DNA from: Hawksworthiomyces lignivorus
Lineage: Eukaryota; Ascomycota; Sordariomycetes; Ophiostomatales; Ophiostomataceae
NCBI GenBank assembly: GCA_002917075.1
Contig: NTMA01000063.1
Span: 62,001 to 126,000 of the forward strand
Direction: 5' to 3'
Length of the DNA: 64,000 nt
The translations under genes were made by a program, and so were the position numbers. The notes under the pieces are model-generated. The model made no database searches. It was not told the DNA's origin and was given only the letters and a program-made list of their open reading frames with translations. Shown here one piece after another: positions 38,101 through 49,045 of the stretch. Position 1 is the first letter of the stretch. Each line of letters opens with the position of its first letter.

Positions 38101-39115
38101 CGAAAGGTGGTTTTTCTGCAGGGCAAGAATAAAGAATCTGCACTAAACAGGAAAGCGCTGGTCTGTGCCCAGTCTCAGCCAGCCTACCAGTATTACACGG
38201 TGCTGTTATTCAGCAAAACTTTGCAGGCGCAAATCCACCGAGCCTGGCCCTGGATTGCCTTGTTGGCTTGGCCGTTGGTTGGCTGGCTGTCCAGTCCACA
38301 TGTGGCGGGGTACTTTTTGGAAGGAAAGCGCGACCGTCTGACAGAGCATCCGCCTTCTCTGAAAAAGATGAAAGACAACCAGAAAGAACCACGAGTGTGC
38401 CTTGGCGGGTCTCTAAATGACTCCTTCCTGCTTGGACCATTCTTCTATACTAAGCCTAGAAGGACTCAGATGAGTAAACAGCAGCAAAAGAGGAGAAGAG
38501 TCAGACTACAACGCATCGATCACCTCAGAAGGCGCTTGTTTCTACGTCACCAACCACAGCTCATGCCTCCTGAAATCTTCTCTATCTCTGAGGTCTGAAC
38601 AACAGCGTTGGTTTGGCTGAGGAGAGAGACTGCAGCTCGGTGTAACGCTCGGAGGGGCACAATTCTATTCCCAGCCTATCGCTGAAGGCGTCATCACTCA
38701 GCGAATAGATGCGCAGTCAGAATCAGAAATGGCGCACAAGCTTCCTCGACCAAGCCAGCAGCAGCAGCAGCAACAAAACAAGAGCACCAACAAGTCTTCT
38801 TCCCATCATTTCACGCTCTGCGTGGGCGCTCGCAGAGCTTGCTGTAAACAGAGCCTGCGCTACTAAGCATCGATTAAGCACGCAGACGTTTGCTTGGCTG
38901 ACTACCGCTTGTCTGCTCTGCTCACCCCTCTATTTGATTCATCAGCGAGAGTGGTGCCCTGTATTCCTAGACGTTGAATCGCGGTGCCTGCGGCTCAGAG
39001 ACTGAGACCGCTGTCTCCTCAGCCAAGAACACACGGTTTACAATCCCTCCCCGGCCGACGAACTTTTCACCCTGCCCGGGGAACGAAGACGGGCCAAATC
39101 CACCCCTTTCCAGAT

Positions 39116-41707
39116 ATGGCCCGGCTGCCCTCCTATGAAGAGGCCGTCTCTGGTGGCCACTGGCTGGATTTAGTCGCTCCTTATTTTTCTGCTCGCGATT
39201 ATTCTAGGCTTAGTCGGGTATCACGCCGCTTCTACGAGGAGTTTGCGCCTCGTCTCTGGAACGATCCACTCAGGGTCGCAAGGCTTCTTGGCCTGCAGCC
39301 TACTAATGGTGCGGTATTGCTTCGCTAGCTTGGCCCCTTATGGGATGAACTTTTCATTTTTATTTTATTTTTTTTTTTTTACTAAGAAATCAAGTTATAC
39401 GAAACAAAGAAAGAAAGCTAACCAACCTTGCTAGATTTGGAATGGTATTTTTACTTCTCAACGAGACACGCCAAGACCGTGCGAATCACAACGAGACAGC
39501 TGGTTACATCTCTAGATTTCAGAGGCTTCGCCACCGGCTCGGCTGCTTTGTTTACCGGCTCTGGAAACCAAAGATTCTCTTCAACTCTTGGGCTCGTTTC
39601 TTCTCTCTTTCCGTCCGTCCGGTGTATTCTTCTTGACGGCCATGGCGATTATGACCCGGGTGACATTGTTCGTCTCCTGAAGCCCGAAGATTTTGCCGAG
39701 GATGGTTCTACATCCATGCCATTGGTGTTGAGCCTGGCTCGTTGCAGTCTGCCGCTGCCAAACACCTTTTTTCACTCATCGTATTGGAGGCAGCTGGTGT
39801 ATCTGGACATGTCAGACCTTCCTGGATCATTGAGAGGTCTTATCAAAGCTGAAACCTTTGAGGGCCGCGCTCTGCCAAATCTCCGCATCTTAAAGTTACG
39901 GGGCCGGGAGCTCGATGAGGCGTCTCTTGCATCTATTGCAGGATTCTCAAAAAACCGTCTATGGAGCCTTGACTTGAGCAGGAGCAAATTGTCTCACCAC
40001 AATGCTCACAAATGCCTTTGCCAGTGCTTCGGTACTGTCAGTCTCAATCTGGAAACGGCGTCTTATGATGTAGAAGGAAAACTAGCGGTGCTGGAAGATA
40101 AGAATGGAGTCCGGACCAGTTCACCCTCATTTGGGTTGCTGCACTACATCGTAGAGTCCTCCTGGAGCGAAAGCTTTTCGCATCCAGATCGCTACCTCGC
40201 AGACTCCCCTGTCTATGATCATCAAAGTCAGACGCGGCTGGCAGGCCACGAGCTCTTGCGAAGTGACAGCCCAGATGATGTCAAGACAGTGCTGGCAGGG
40301 GGTGCTGGCCTAGCAGTTCCCGACTGGCACGATATAAGAGATACCAACATCTGGAGACAGCCTTCTTCACTGACACACCTCTATCTCAGCGGTAATGGCT
40401 TGACTATGCAAGATGTCGAGCTGATCTTCCGCTATGCGCACGGGCATCTTGAGCACTTTGACTGTGCCGCACCTGCGATTCCTACAGGTGGAAAAAGAGC
40501 TTTCAAACTAGCTGGCATTCTTGGTCGTAGCCACATATTCCGCCCGGTCTCTGCGTCAAACCTTCGGAGCCTTCGTATCCACCATTCCCTGGTAACGCAT
40601 ATTCCTTCACTCATAGACGCGTCTAGGAGTGTCATTGAAAGTTTGGAATATGCCGAGACAACCTTGCGCAAGAGAGCTGAGCTGATCTATCCACAGGCGT
40701 TTGTGCCTGACTTGAACCCCCGGGTACAATCGCTGACCCTGGTCTGCGTTCCCCGCGTTTCGACTGGACCTCTGATCGACAAGTTGATTAATTTCCTAAT
40801 ACTTGCCTATCAGCAAGAGCAAGACATACGACGGGCCACCGTTTCAATGTCTCGCCGAAGTCCCACAATGTTAAGAGGACTGAGACATGTTCGACTCGAA
40901 TTTGAGCCCCCTCCACCAGATGACGATCCAAACAAAGATGGATTTGATAGTTTAGATGCCGGAGCGCTTCTTCACTCGAGCACTGGCGAGTTTAGTTTTT
41001 TTGACGAAGACACTTGGCTGCCATCTGGATCAGGCACTGGAATAAGTTCTGGAGGAGGCAAAGAAGAAAGCAATCACAGAAGAGGTGAAAGTCCGAGACA
41101 GCCCAACCATGCTACCGCCGGCGTCTCTGATGTGATTTCTTCATTGACTCTCAGCAGAGAATCTGAAATTACTGCCAAAACAACAAAGTCGGACCGACTC
41201 TCTCATTATCCTCTTCCAGGAGCGGTTGAACCCGGAAGTGAGTACATTCACGATACTATCACTTCGGATGTGGACCATGCGGTTCCAGTTTCCGTCTGGG
41301 TTGGTTCCGGTGTCCTAGGGCCGAGTAGTGCAGTGAATTCTTACATGGATAACCTCTCCCGGCCATCTCTGAGGACGCAAATACAGCCGGCTACTCCAGA
41401 CCAGACAAAATCAGGTGTTCCGGCCGGTTCGTGCGTGTATAATGCGGCTTGGGATGCAATCATGTGGATCGATGAAGAGACCATCGGATCCGCAAGTACT
41501 AACGCCAAGGAGAAGTCTCACTCTGATAGGCGGCCTCCTGTACAAGATGTTGTAGAAGCCATTCGACAGTTCCGTATTGGAACTAAAGCTGCGTATTCTA
41601 CATCCATTAACCAATGTTCTCAGGCTGCTCTTGGAGAAGATAAGCGACAGTCACCACCGGCGCATCACCACTGGACAGGCACACTCGAGCTAGCGATATC
41701 GACTTGA
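39116..41707 (+). CDS. F-box/leucine-rich protein of unknown target
   Basis: Two exons: 39116-39308 and 39435-41707, with a 126-bp intron (donor GTGCGG, branch GCTAACC, acceptor TTGCTAG). The joined reading is LGLQPTNDLEWYFYF and the product is 821 residues. Residues about 12-55 resemble an F-box (LDLVAPYFSARDYSRLSRVSRRFYEEFAPRLW), the part that binds Skp1 in SCF ubiquitin ligases. The middle has scattered leucine-rich repeat-like segments (LVYLDMSDLPGSL, LRILKLRGRELDEASL, LWSLDLSRSKLS, LTHLYLSGNGLTMQDVELIF). The C-terminal 250 residues are polar and probably disordered, except a conserved-looking final piece (VVEAIRQFRIGTK..HHHWTGTLEL). A role as substrate receptor is inferred; no substrate can be named. 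Coding GC is lower than in the neighbours to the right. Confidence 0.82.
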
Positions 41708-43830
41708 GTAGAGATAACTGATATTCTGAGGGCAGTACACGTTGGGGGCCACTATGATTCTCCACCATTGGAGCTAACCAACGGGCAAGGTATTTAAAAT
41801 GGCTGTTACGAGAATCTTCCTCCTTCGCCAGAAATTGATCTTGACTATGGCAGCCAAATGTAAGTCAGATGGCTAGGTACTTTCTTGTAGACAAATAATC
41901 ATGCCCGGTCTAGCAGAGGCGTCACGTAACAGACTCCCAACTAATACTGCCGAATAAATACTGGACATACTTGACATCTACGCAGCTCTTAACAGCAAAG
42001 CGACAGCCGCTAACACATCATTCAGCGGCGGGATTCGCTACAAATCACTTCCATTGCACCGTAAACAATCCTATGGTGCCGTATCACAATATTATGTGTT
42101 AACCACAGCATGAGATACGCAGAATCGGGTGGGAGAATTGAGAAAGTACAGTGTGGGAAGCTAACAGGAGGCGAACAAGCGCCATGACGAGGTCCTGATA
42201 AAAAATGTCCTTACGAGAGTTATCTGTGGAAAGACAGTACGAGTGCGGCCTGGTAGCTGGAGTGGGCATTTAGTTCGCTACAGCCAACAGCAACCTTGCC
42301 ACTTTGTGGGTCTTGACTTTGCAATGACCTTTTATGTTTCTATTAGCAATCGAGCTAGTTGTCGATGATGTTGGGGTAGAGACAAAGACTAGATGAACAT
42401 TCCGCGTTCCCGACTCTTGCTAAATCTATATGCTAGAGAGCAGTTGTATTGTGCCACTATGACACTAGGAGTCGTTTCCCTGAAGAGGGATAACTCGAAA
42501 TCGGCCACTCGATGCACGTTTTCAAGATTAAGCTTTTTATTTGCTCTCAACCCATCCTAGCTCGTCTTGTCTACTTGAAGCTCCACTATACCGTCTTCAA
42601 CATGATAGTAAGTATACTACAACCTTAGTTTGACGCTCAGAAACGGCTCTCGGAATTTTCTTGGTGGTGATAGAGATGCTGATATTGTGGTTGCGGCTTG
42701 AATCTATATCATTCTCTGTCAAGTTTACTGAGTTTAGATTTTTTTTTTCTGGGGCTTGAGAGAAAAAGAAATAGGTAAAAAAGGGGTGAGGTCTGAAAGG
42801 TGTGTTTCTTTAAACTAGTGCCTTTTACTCTGACGCTTCTTCACGATTTCCAAAGACCTTACACTACAGTCCAAAAGCAGCGTCCTTAACACAACGAACA
42901 TTCCATGGCATCTAATATTATGAATTGTTCTTAAGCACTTATATTCTTACGGTTTTCTCTGACATTTTGCAAAGCATGTCTCTCGCGAGACAGAAGCTCC
43001 AACCCTCCAAGTGTGATGCCCGTCGTATCTAAGAAAATTTAAAAATGCAATAGCCACATTAAAGACCGTCAGAATGACAAAATGACTTACAATTGGTGTT
43101 CTCTAAATGATGGGCATGGTTTTAAATATCACGAACTGAGCTGGCCAGCAAGGAATATTTCTAGAGGCAAGATCTAGCTGCTGGTGATGATGAGTTGTGA
43201 TGATTTTGAGAGACCCATCAATACCAACACCTTGTACTAGACGCAATCGACTTCCTCAGAGCACATCTAGTGCTGTAGATATTTCATACTATCGAATTTA
43301 ACTCTTGGCTAAGGTCATGCACGCAGGTATCATGTTTTAAAAACGAGGCACATCTGCTTTCTCGCATAATGGCCCTGATGCCGCATTTGATAGCTCCGAC
43401 GTAGAATACGGAGCTGAACTTCGTAAATAGTAGCAACATTTATATTTTTGCCTCATAGCATGAAGGAGAAAGGCTATGGTCAAAGTGGCTCATAATGGAG
43501 GAACGACGCATATTGAAGACGAAAAAGTTACTGCTTTTCTTTTAGGCATTCTTGTTTGCACCCGAGGTGAAGCGAAACTATCTAATAAAAGAGAACAACC
43601 AAGAGAAACAACTATCAGAAAAGTGCCGCTGAAAACCCAAAAGAAAAAAAGAAAAACTCCACGGCACCTATCGAAATCCCAGGAGCGATGTGTTCGTGAC
43701 AAAAGGCCCAAAAAAGGACTGCAAACAATATGAAGATGCGCAAGTTAAATGTACAAAAAGTGGTCTCGCATCCATGAACCAAGACACTCGGCAGTGCAAG
43801 ACAAAAGGAGACTGCTGTTCCCCCCACCCC
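41708..43830. other. Intergenic region between convergent F-box and mch1 genes
   Basis: About 2.1 kb of lower-GC DNA holding the 3' flanks of two convergent genes. I see only short open frames, some T and A runs (for example 42739-42749), and no recognisable gene or repeat family. Confidence 0.5.
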
Positions 43831-46020
43831 TCAGATGACGATCCCACGCTCCGCCCAGCCGCGCCGGCCCTTCCAGGCGACCAGCACGAGCACGCAGGCC
43901 AGCCACACGCTGGCGGACATAGCCCAGAAGGTGGGGGCGTAGCACTGCTTCCCGTAGCAGATGTTGGAGGAGTCGCCGTCGCTAGGGCTATCGGGACTGT
44001 CGGGAGCGCCGGCGGCGACGCTGCGCTGGTAGACGGCGGAGTAGACGAGGCCCCAAAAGGTGGCGCCGAGGGCGGGGAACATGGCGACGATGCCCCAGTT
44101 GGTGCCAAAGTTCTCGACGCCCCAGATGACGGTGATGATGATGGGGGTGAGGCTGAAGACGGCGCCGTAGCCGGCGCCGACGAGGCCGGAGACGATCCAG
44201 AAGCGGTCGCCGCCGTGGTTCTGGACGGCACCCGAGGCGAGCACGACGAGGCCGGCGGAGAGCAGCAGGGCGAAGAAGAGCAAGAAGGCGACGCGCGAGA
44301 CGGCGAGGCGGCAGCCGCCTCCGCCGTCCCCAGCGGCCGCTGCCCTGGACTCGTCCTCGTCTTCGTCGTCGTCGGACGAAGACGGCTCGGCCGAGACCTG
44401 CAGGTGCTGGGTCTGGGGGCGGGGCGCGAGGAGGTCGGTCAGCGAGCCGGTGAGCAGGCGGGCGACGGTGCTGCTGACGCCGACGATGGAGACGTGGGTG
44501 GCGGCGGTGGTGGGGCCCCCGCCGCCGCCGACGAGATCGGCAGCTGGCGGGTACAGGGTCTGGATGACGGTGCCCAGGTTGTTGACAAAGGCCTCGCCGG
44601 GCCCGATCATGAAGAAGAAGCCGAGGGCAAAGAGCCACATGGTGTGGTCGGTCAGGAAGCGGTGGGTCTCGGCATTGAGCACCCAGGCCTTGAGGAAGCG
44701 GGCCTGCTCGGCGGCCTCGTCGCTCTCGTCGTCGGCGTCGTCCTGGTCGTCCTTGCTGGGGTCCAGCAGGCGGCTGGCCAGGGCCTCGTCCTCGTCGCGG
44801 TGCGCGTCGCCGCCGGTGACGCGGGCCCGCCGCTTGCGCTTCTGCGGCGGCGACCGGCGCAGCATGCGGCTGGTCTCGCCCACGGCAGTGTCATCGTCGT
44901 CATAGTCGTCGTCATCTTCGTCCTCGCTCTGCCCTTGGAAGAAGGGGTTGGCGCGCCCCATGGTCCCGTAGCCGCTGCCGCTGCGGCCGCTGCCCGTAGA
45001 GCCGCCAGCGCTAGCGCTGCCGTTGCCCTTGCCGCCGCTGACGCCCGGCCGCACGCGCGTGGAGCGGCCGGCAGCGTCTTCGATCTCTGCGTCAGCGTCC
45101 GCGCCGGCGGACGCTGACGCAGAGGGCGCCAGTCCCGGCACGGCGGTGGGTGCAAAGAGGGCGCTGCCGTCCAGCAGGCCGCTGCGCTCGAGCTCTTCGA
45201 CGGCGTCGCCGATCAGCTGGTCCTCGTCGACGACGCGCAGCGTAAAGGCGCCAAGTAGGCCGACGACGGCGAGCAGGGCGGCGAGAAAGACGAAAAACGC
45301 AAAGACGTCGACGTCGCCGCGCCGCGGCGGCGCATCAGGGGGAGCGCCGGGCAGCGGCGGCAGCCGCTCGTACAGCACGCGGCTGCCAAACTGGCTCTGC
45401 CACATGCCGCTGAGACCGTAGGCGGCGATGGGGGCGGCCAGCGCCAGGCCGCGGTGGCGGCCGCGGCCATAGTTCTTGGCGCAGGTGGCCACGGCGCTCA
45501 GGTACATGCCGCAGGTGGCGGTGCCGATGGCGATGAAGGCGGCGATCATCAGCGCGTAGGCGCGGGGGCTCGGACCAGCGAGAGGTGGGACGGCGGCCGC
45601 GGCCTCGGTCGCGGCCTTCTTGTATAAAAAGGCGGCCAGGCCGTAGCCGGTGCCAAAGAAGACGCTGCTCAGCAGAGACAGCGGGGCAGGGCCGTAGCGG
45701 TCGCACACGTAGCCCATCAGCGGCACGGGCAAATAGCTGGCGATGCTGGCGGCGATGGCGACACCATTGACCTGGAACTGCGAGTAGTGTAGGCGCTCCT
45801 GGAAGATGTGGCCATACAGAGAGAAGACGGTCACGGAGCCGGCGCAGAGGGAAGACAGGATGGCCGACGAGAAGGCCACGGCACGGGCGGCCGTGGTCGC
45901 GGAGGAGGAGTGGTAGCCATAGACGCGGCGACGATGGCGGAAGAGGCGGGAGGAGGACAGGTCGGGCGAGAAGGAGCGGTCGGACGAGGTGGAAGGCGAC
46001 AATGGAGGGGTGGCCGCCAT
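43831..46020 (-). CDS. mch1: Mch1-type MFS transporter (monocarboxylate transporter homologue)
   Basis: A single uninterrupted frame of 729 residues. Start at 46020 (MAATPPLSPS) is preferred over the in-frame ATG at 46140 because it leaves a usual short cytosolic N-terminus. The first six membrane segments span about residues 45-260 (for example SSAILSSLCAGSVTVFSLYG, then GYVCDRYGPAPLSLLSS, an MFS loop-2/3-like turn, then FAFFVFLAALLAVVGLLGAF). The second half runs from about 450 to 729, with MWLFALGFFFMIGPGEAFVNNLGT and FSLTPIIITVIWGVENFGTNWGI. Between the halves lies a loop of about 185 residues rich in Ser/Gly and Asp/Glu. Mch1 proteins resemble monocarboxylate permeases; the yeast one is vacuolar and its substrate is unsettled. 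Divergent from the histidyl-tRNA synthetase gene. Confidence 0.88.
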   Translation of the reverse strand: MAATPPLSPSTSSDRSFSPDLSSSRLFRHRRRVYGYHSSSATTAARAVAFSSAILSSLCAGSVTVFSLYGHIFQERLHYSQFQVNGVAIAASIASYLPVPLMGYVCDRYGPAPLSLLSSVFFGTGYGLAAFLYKKAATEAAAAVPPLAGPSPRAYALMIAAFIAIGTATCGMYLSAVATCAKNYGRGRHRGLALAAPIAAYGLSGMWQSQFGSRVLYERLPPLPGAPPDAPPRRGDVDVFAFFVFLAALLAVVGLLGAFTLRVVDEDQLIGDAVEELERSGLLDGSALFAPTAVPGLAPSASASAGADADAEIEDAAGRSTRVRPGVSGGKGNGSASAGGSTGSGRSGSGYGTMGRANPFFQGQSEDEDDDDYDDDDTAVGETSRMLRRSPPQKRKRRARVTGGDAHRDEDEALASRLLDPSKDDQDDADDESDEAAEQARFLKAWVLNAETHRFLTDHTMWLFALGFFFMIGPGEAFVNNLGTVIQTLYPPAADLVGGGGGPTTAATHVSIVGVSSTVARLLTGSLTDLLAPRPQTQHLQVSAEPSSSDDDEDEDESRAAAAGDGGGGCRLAVSRVAFLLFFALLLSAGLVVLASGAVQNHGGDRFWIVSGLVGAGYGAVFSLTPIIITVIWGVENFGTNWGIVAMFPALGATFWGLVYSAVYQRSVAAGAPDSPDSPSDGDSSNICYGKQCYAPTFWAMSASVWLACVLVLVAWKGRRGWAERGIVI

Positions 46021-47105
46021 GGTGAGGCGGAAGCTAGAAGAGAAAAAGTGGAGGCCCAAGCCGTTGGGCGTGGATGTGGGTGTAGGAAGAAAAAAAAAAG
46101 CAGCGGATGAATTGGGCTGGCCGGCTGGAGAAACGGACAACCGAAAGCCCCAGAAAACGGAGATGAGACCCTAAATTCTATTTTACCGGCTGCTGTCCAA
46201 GAGTGCACACGTAGCACGTTGCGTATGCGCAGCCGTGGATATTCTCCGAAATAGATTGGGTTTGTTTATTTTCGGATCTCTTGCTTCTCCTCTGCGCCAG
46301 GCTCGACAAGGAAGAAGCTAACGAGAAACCATCGCTCTCCCGAACTGAATAGGAGAGATGAGAGTAACGGGCACAGCGCTCAGAGGCACCGGCCAAGTCA
46401 GGAGAGATAGTAGTTGCTCCTGGGGGGAGGTGTAGTTGGGGAGTCTCGAAAGAAACAATGAAGAGCTTTCGAGATAGTGAGGCCGAGAAGTGATGTTGAC
46501 CTGCTGTTGACTATTGGCGGTTACCCGTTGTAACTGATAGCGAATCTGCAGCCCGCAATTTGGGGTAGCTGCTACGTTGGACGAATCAGCATCTAGATAA
46601 CTTTATTAGTGCCCCTATTACCTCAGCCTAGTTGTGGCCTGACAGATCAGGCATTATTTGTAATTGCAATCAGTATGCAATTAGTACGCAATTAATACGC
46701 AATTACGGGAGCATTGTTTATTAACATGCAATAGTCGATATATGTATGTAAGTGCTAGAATCTGCCAGCAGCAGTGGGAAAGTACCCCGCCAGCAGAGAC
46801 TCGCGCCTACCCAGCCCAATTCAATGGTGGAACTCCCATTTTGCCTTTTTGGGCCAATTCTTTTTTTTTTTTTTTTTATACTATCCCCCCGTTAATTATA
46901 GCGTCACCTATCGCATATATTTTATATCTGTGACACGCATCTGACTCAAACGAATACCCCAGAACTTCTCCAGAAGAACACAACCCCGAGACAGACGTCC
47001 TTTCTTTTCTACGCAGAATATATCAAGGTCTCCAGTCTCCCTTCTGCTGGACCGAACGATTCGTCTTCTTTGCTCCTGGACATATACTTATTTGTATGTC
47101 CCGGA
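46021..47105. promoter_or_regulatory. Divergent promoter between mch1 and histidyl-tRNA synthetase genes
   Basis: A 1.1-kb region shared by two divergent genes. It contains an inverted CCAAT box near 46514 (ATTGG), the three-unit 11-bp repeat described separately, and a run of T at about 46860-46877. No gene is recognised. Confidence 0.5.
46672..46704. repeat. Three tandem 11-bp units (AGTACGCAATT type)
   Basis: Units are AGTATGCAATT (46672-46682), AGTACGCAATT (46683-46693) and AATACGCAATT (46694-46704). Related TAATTGCAAT and ATGCAATA sequences flank them. Located in the shared mch1/HisRS promoter. Confidence 0.8.
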
Positions 47106-49045
47106 ATGCAGCTTGGGCTCACGATCGCCAGTAAACGTCGACCGGTAATTTCGATTGCACGGATATTTTCCTTTGTAGCAACACAACAGAACACACAGAG
47201 CCAGAGAAGAACTGCTCAGACGACCTTTCAGCGATCGGTCACCACATCTCCACTCTCCAATCTCCCCACCCTCTCCAACTCTCCGCCGCAGCCTCTCTTT
47301 TCCACGAAGTCTCGACCCCTCCTCGCGCCGGCCTTATCGACAACAGCCCCACCAAGAAAACTCTACTACTCCAAGAAGTCCAAGGCCGAACGAGCGCAGG
47401 CCTCCCAAGCACCGGCGGCGGCAGAAGAAGAAGAAGGACTCGACTTTGACCCAGACGACGACATGGCCAGCAAGGAGGGAAAAGAGAAGGCCAAGGGCCC
47501 TTCCGTCCAGCTCAAGACGCCCAAGGGCACGCGAGACTGGACTGGCTCAGATATGATCCTGCGCGACGAGATCTTGTATGTTTATGCACTTTCCTCCTTT
47601 TTTTTTTTTGTTTTCGTTTTCACTTTGCGTGTACTATTTGCTAATCATTTGCCGTTTCTCTCTCTAGCTCGACGATCTCAGAGATCTTCAAGCGCCACGG
47701 CGCCGTCCCCTTAGATACGCCCGTGTTTGAGCTGAAGGAGGTGCTGGCGGGCAAGTACGGCGAGGACGCACGACTGATCTACGACCTGGCAGACCAGGGC
47801 GGCGAGCTGACGGCGCTGCGGTACGACCTGACGGTACCGTTCGCGCGGTGGCTGGCCATGAACAAGGTGCAGCAGATCAAGCGGTACCAGATCGCCAAGG
47901 TGTACCGGCGCGACCAGCCGGCGGTGGCGCGGGGCCGCATGCGCGAGTTCTACCAGTGCGACTTTGACATTGCGGGCGTGTACGACCGCATGATCCCGGA
48001 CGCGGAGATCCTGCGCATCATCTACGAGATCTTCCAGGCGCTAGGCGAGAGCGTCATCGTCAAGCTCAACCACCGCCAGATCCTGGACGGCATCTTTGCC
48101 GTGGCCGGCGTGCCGGCCGACAAGATCCGCGCCATCAGCTCGGCCGTCGACAAGCTAGACAAGCTGCCGTGGGCCGACGTCAAGAAGGAGATGGTCGAGG
48201 AGAAGGGGCTCGACGAGGCCGCCGCCGACCGCATCGGCGAGTATGTCAAGCACAGCGGCGACATCCCGGCCATCGTCGAGCTGCTGCGCGCCGACGCCGC
48301 CCTCGCCGCCAACCCGGACATCCAGCAGGGCCTCGAGGACATGGGCCTGCTGACGGGCTTCCTCGGCGCGTTCGGCGTGCCGAGCGGCGCCGTGTCCTTT
48401 GACCTGTCGCTGTGCCGCGGCCTCGACTACTACACGGGCCTCATCTTTGAGGTCGTCGTGCAGCCTGCCGCGGCCACGGCTGAGCCGGCCGCGGCTACCA
48501 ACGGCGGCAGCACCAAGCCGGCCAAGAAGAAGAGCGGCCCCGAGGAGCCCCAGGTGGGCAGCATCGCGGCGGGCGGGCGCTACGACAACCTGGTGGGCAT
48601 GTACGGCAAGACGCAGATCCCGTGCGTGGGCATCTCGTTTGGCGTGGACCGCATCTTTACGATTATGAAGGCCAAGCGCGAGCGCGAGAACGGCGGCAAG
48701 CAGCTGCGCGTGCGCGAGACGGACGTCTACGTCATGGCCTTTGGCGGCGGCGGCTCCTTTGACGGCCTGCTCAAGGAGCGCATGGCCGTCGCCCGCCGCC
48801 TCTGGGACGCCGGCATCAAGGCCGAGTTCACCGCCAAGAACAAGCCCCGCCTGCCCCAGCAGTTCAAGGCCGCCGAGGACGTGCCGCTGGGCGTCATCCT
48901 CGGCGAGGAGGAGCTCGCCAACGGCCAGGTCCGCCTCAAGGTCCTGGGCGCCGGCAAGGACGCCGCCGAGTCCGACGAGAAGGACCAGGGCCAGCTGGTC
49001 TCGCAGGACGACCTGGTCGCCGAGATCAAGAAGCTGCTGATCTAG
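47106..49045 (+). CDS. hts1: Histidyl-tRNA synthetase, mitochondrial and cytosolic forms
   Basis: Two exons: 47106-47575 and 47668-49045, with a 92-bp intron (donor GTATGT, acceptor TCTCTAG) joining as [16 protein letters not shown]. The full product is 615 residues. It attaches histidine to tRNA-His. Class II landmarks: motif 2 region [22 protein letters not shown] (about 236-256), histidine-specific GLDYYTG (about 408-414), GGRYDNL (about 459-465), and motif 3 [10 protein letters not shown] (about 478-487). The C-terminal anticodon-binding domain ends AEIKKLLI. The first ATG (47106) begins an Arg/Ser/Thr-rich, initially acid-free N-terminus typical of a mitochondrial presequence. An in-frame ATG at 47463 ([12 protein letters not shown]) would give a 496-residue cytosolic enzyme. 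A single gene supplying both compartments is the rule for yeast HTS1. An Ala/Lys-rich insert lies at about 424-455. Confidence 0.95.

Larger units (their letters stand above)
26945..39115. other. Gene-poor region downstream of the C2H2 regulator
   Basis: About 12.2 kb with no recognisable gene. It includes the probable C2H2 3' UTR, a run of 39 A (27555-27593), a hexamer minisatellite (27955-28020), a 24-bp palindrome (32095-32118), and a short CAG run (about 38756-38770) upstream of the F-box gene. The longest open frame (38002-38598, plus, 198 codons) has no domain or family features and is probably chance. A 98-codon frame (38709-39005) just before the F-box gene could be an upstream ORF in its leader. 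No mobile element proteins or terminal repeats were seen. Confidence 0.6.

Noticed and set aside
38002..38598. 198-codon open frame in the region before the F-box gene
   Set aside because: No domain, no coding-like composition, overlapping frames on both strands, and no splice structure. Most likely chance.
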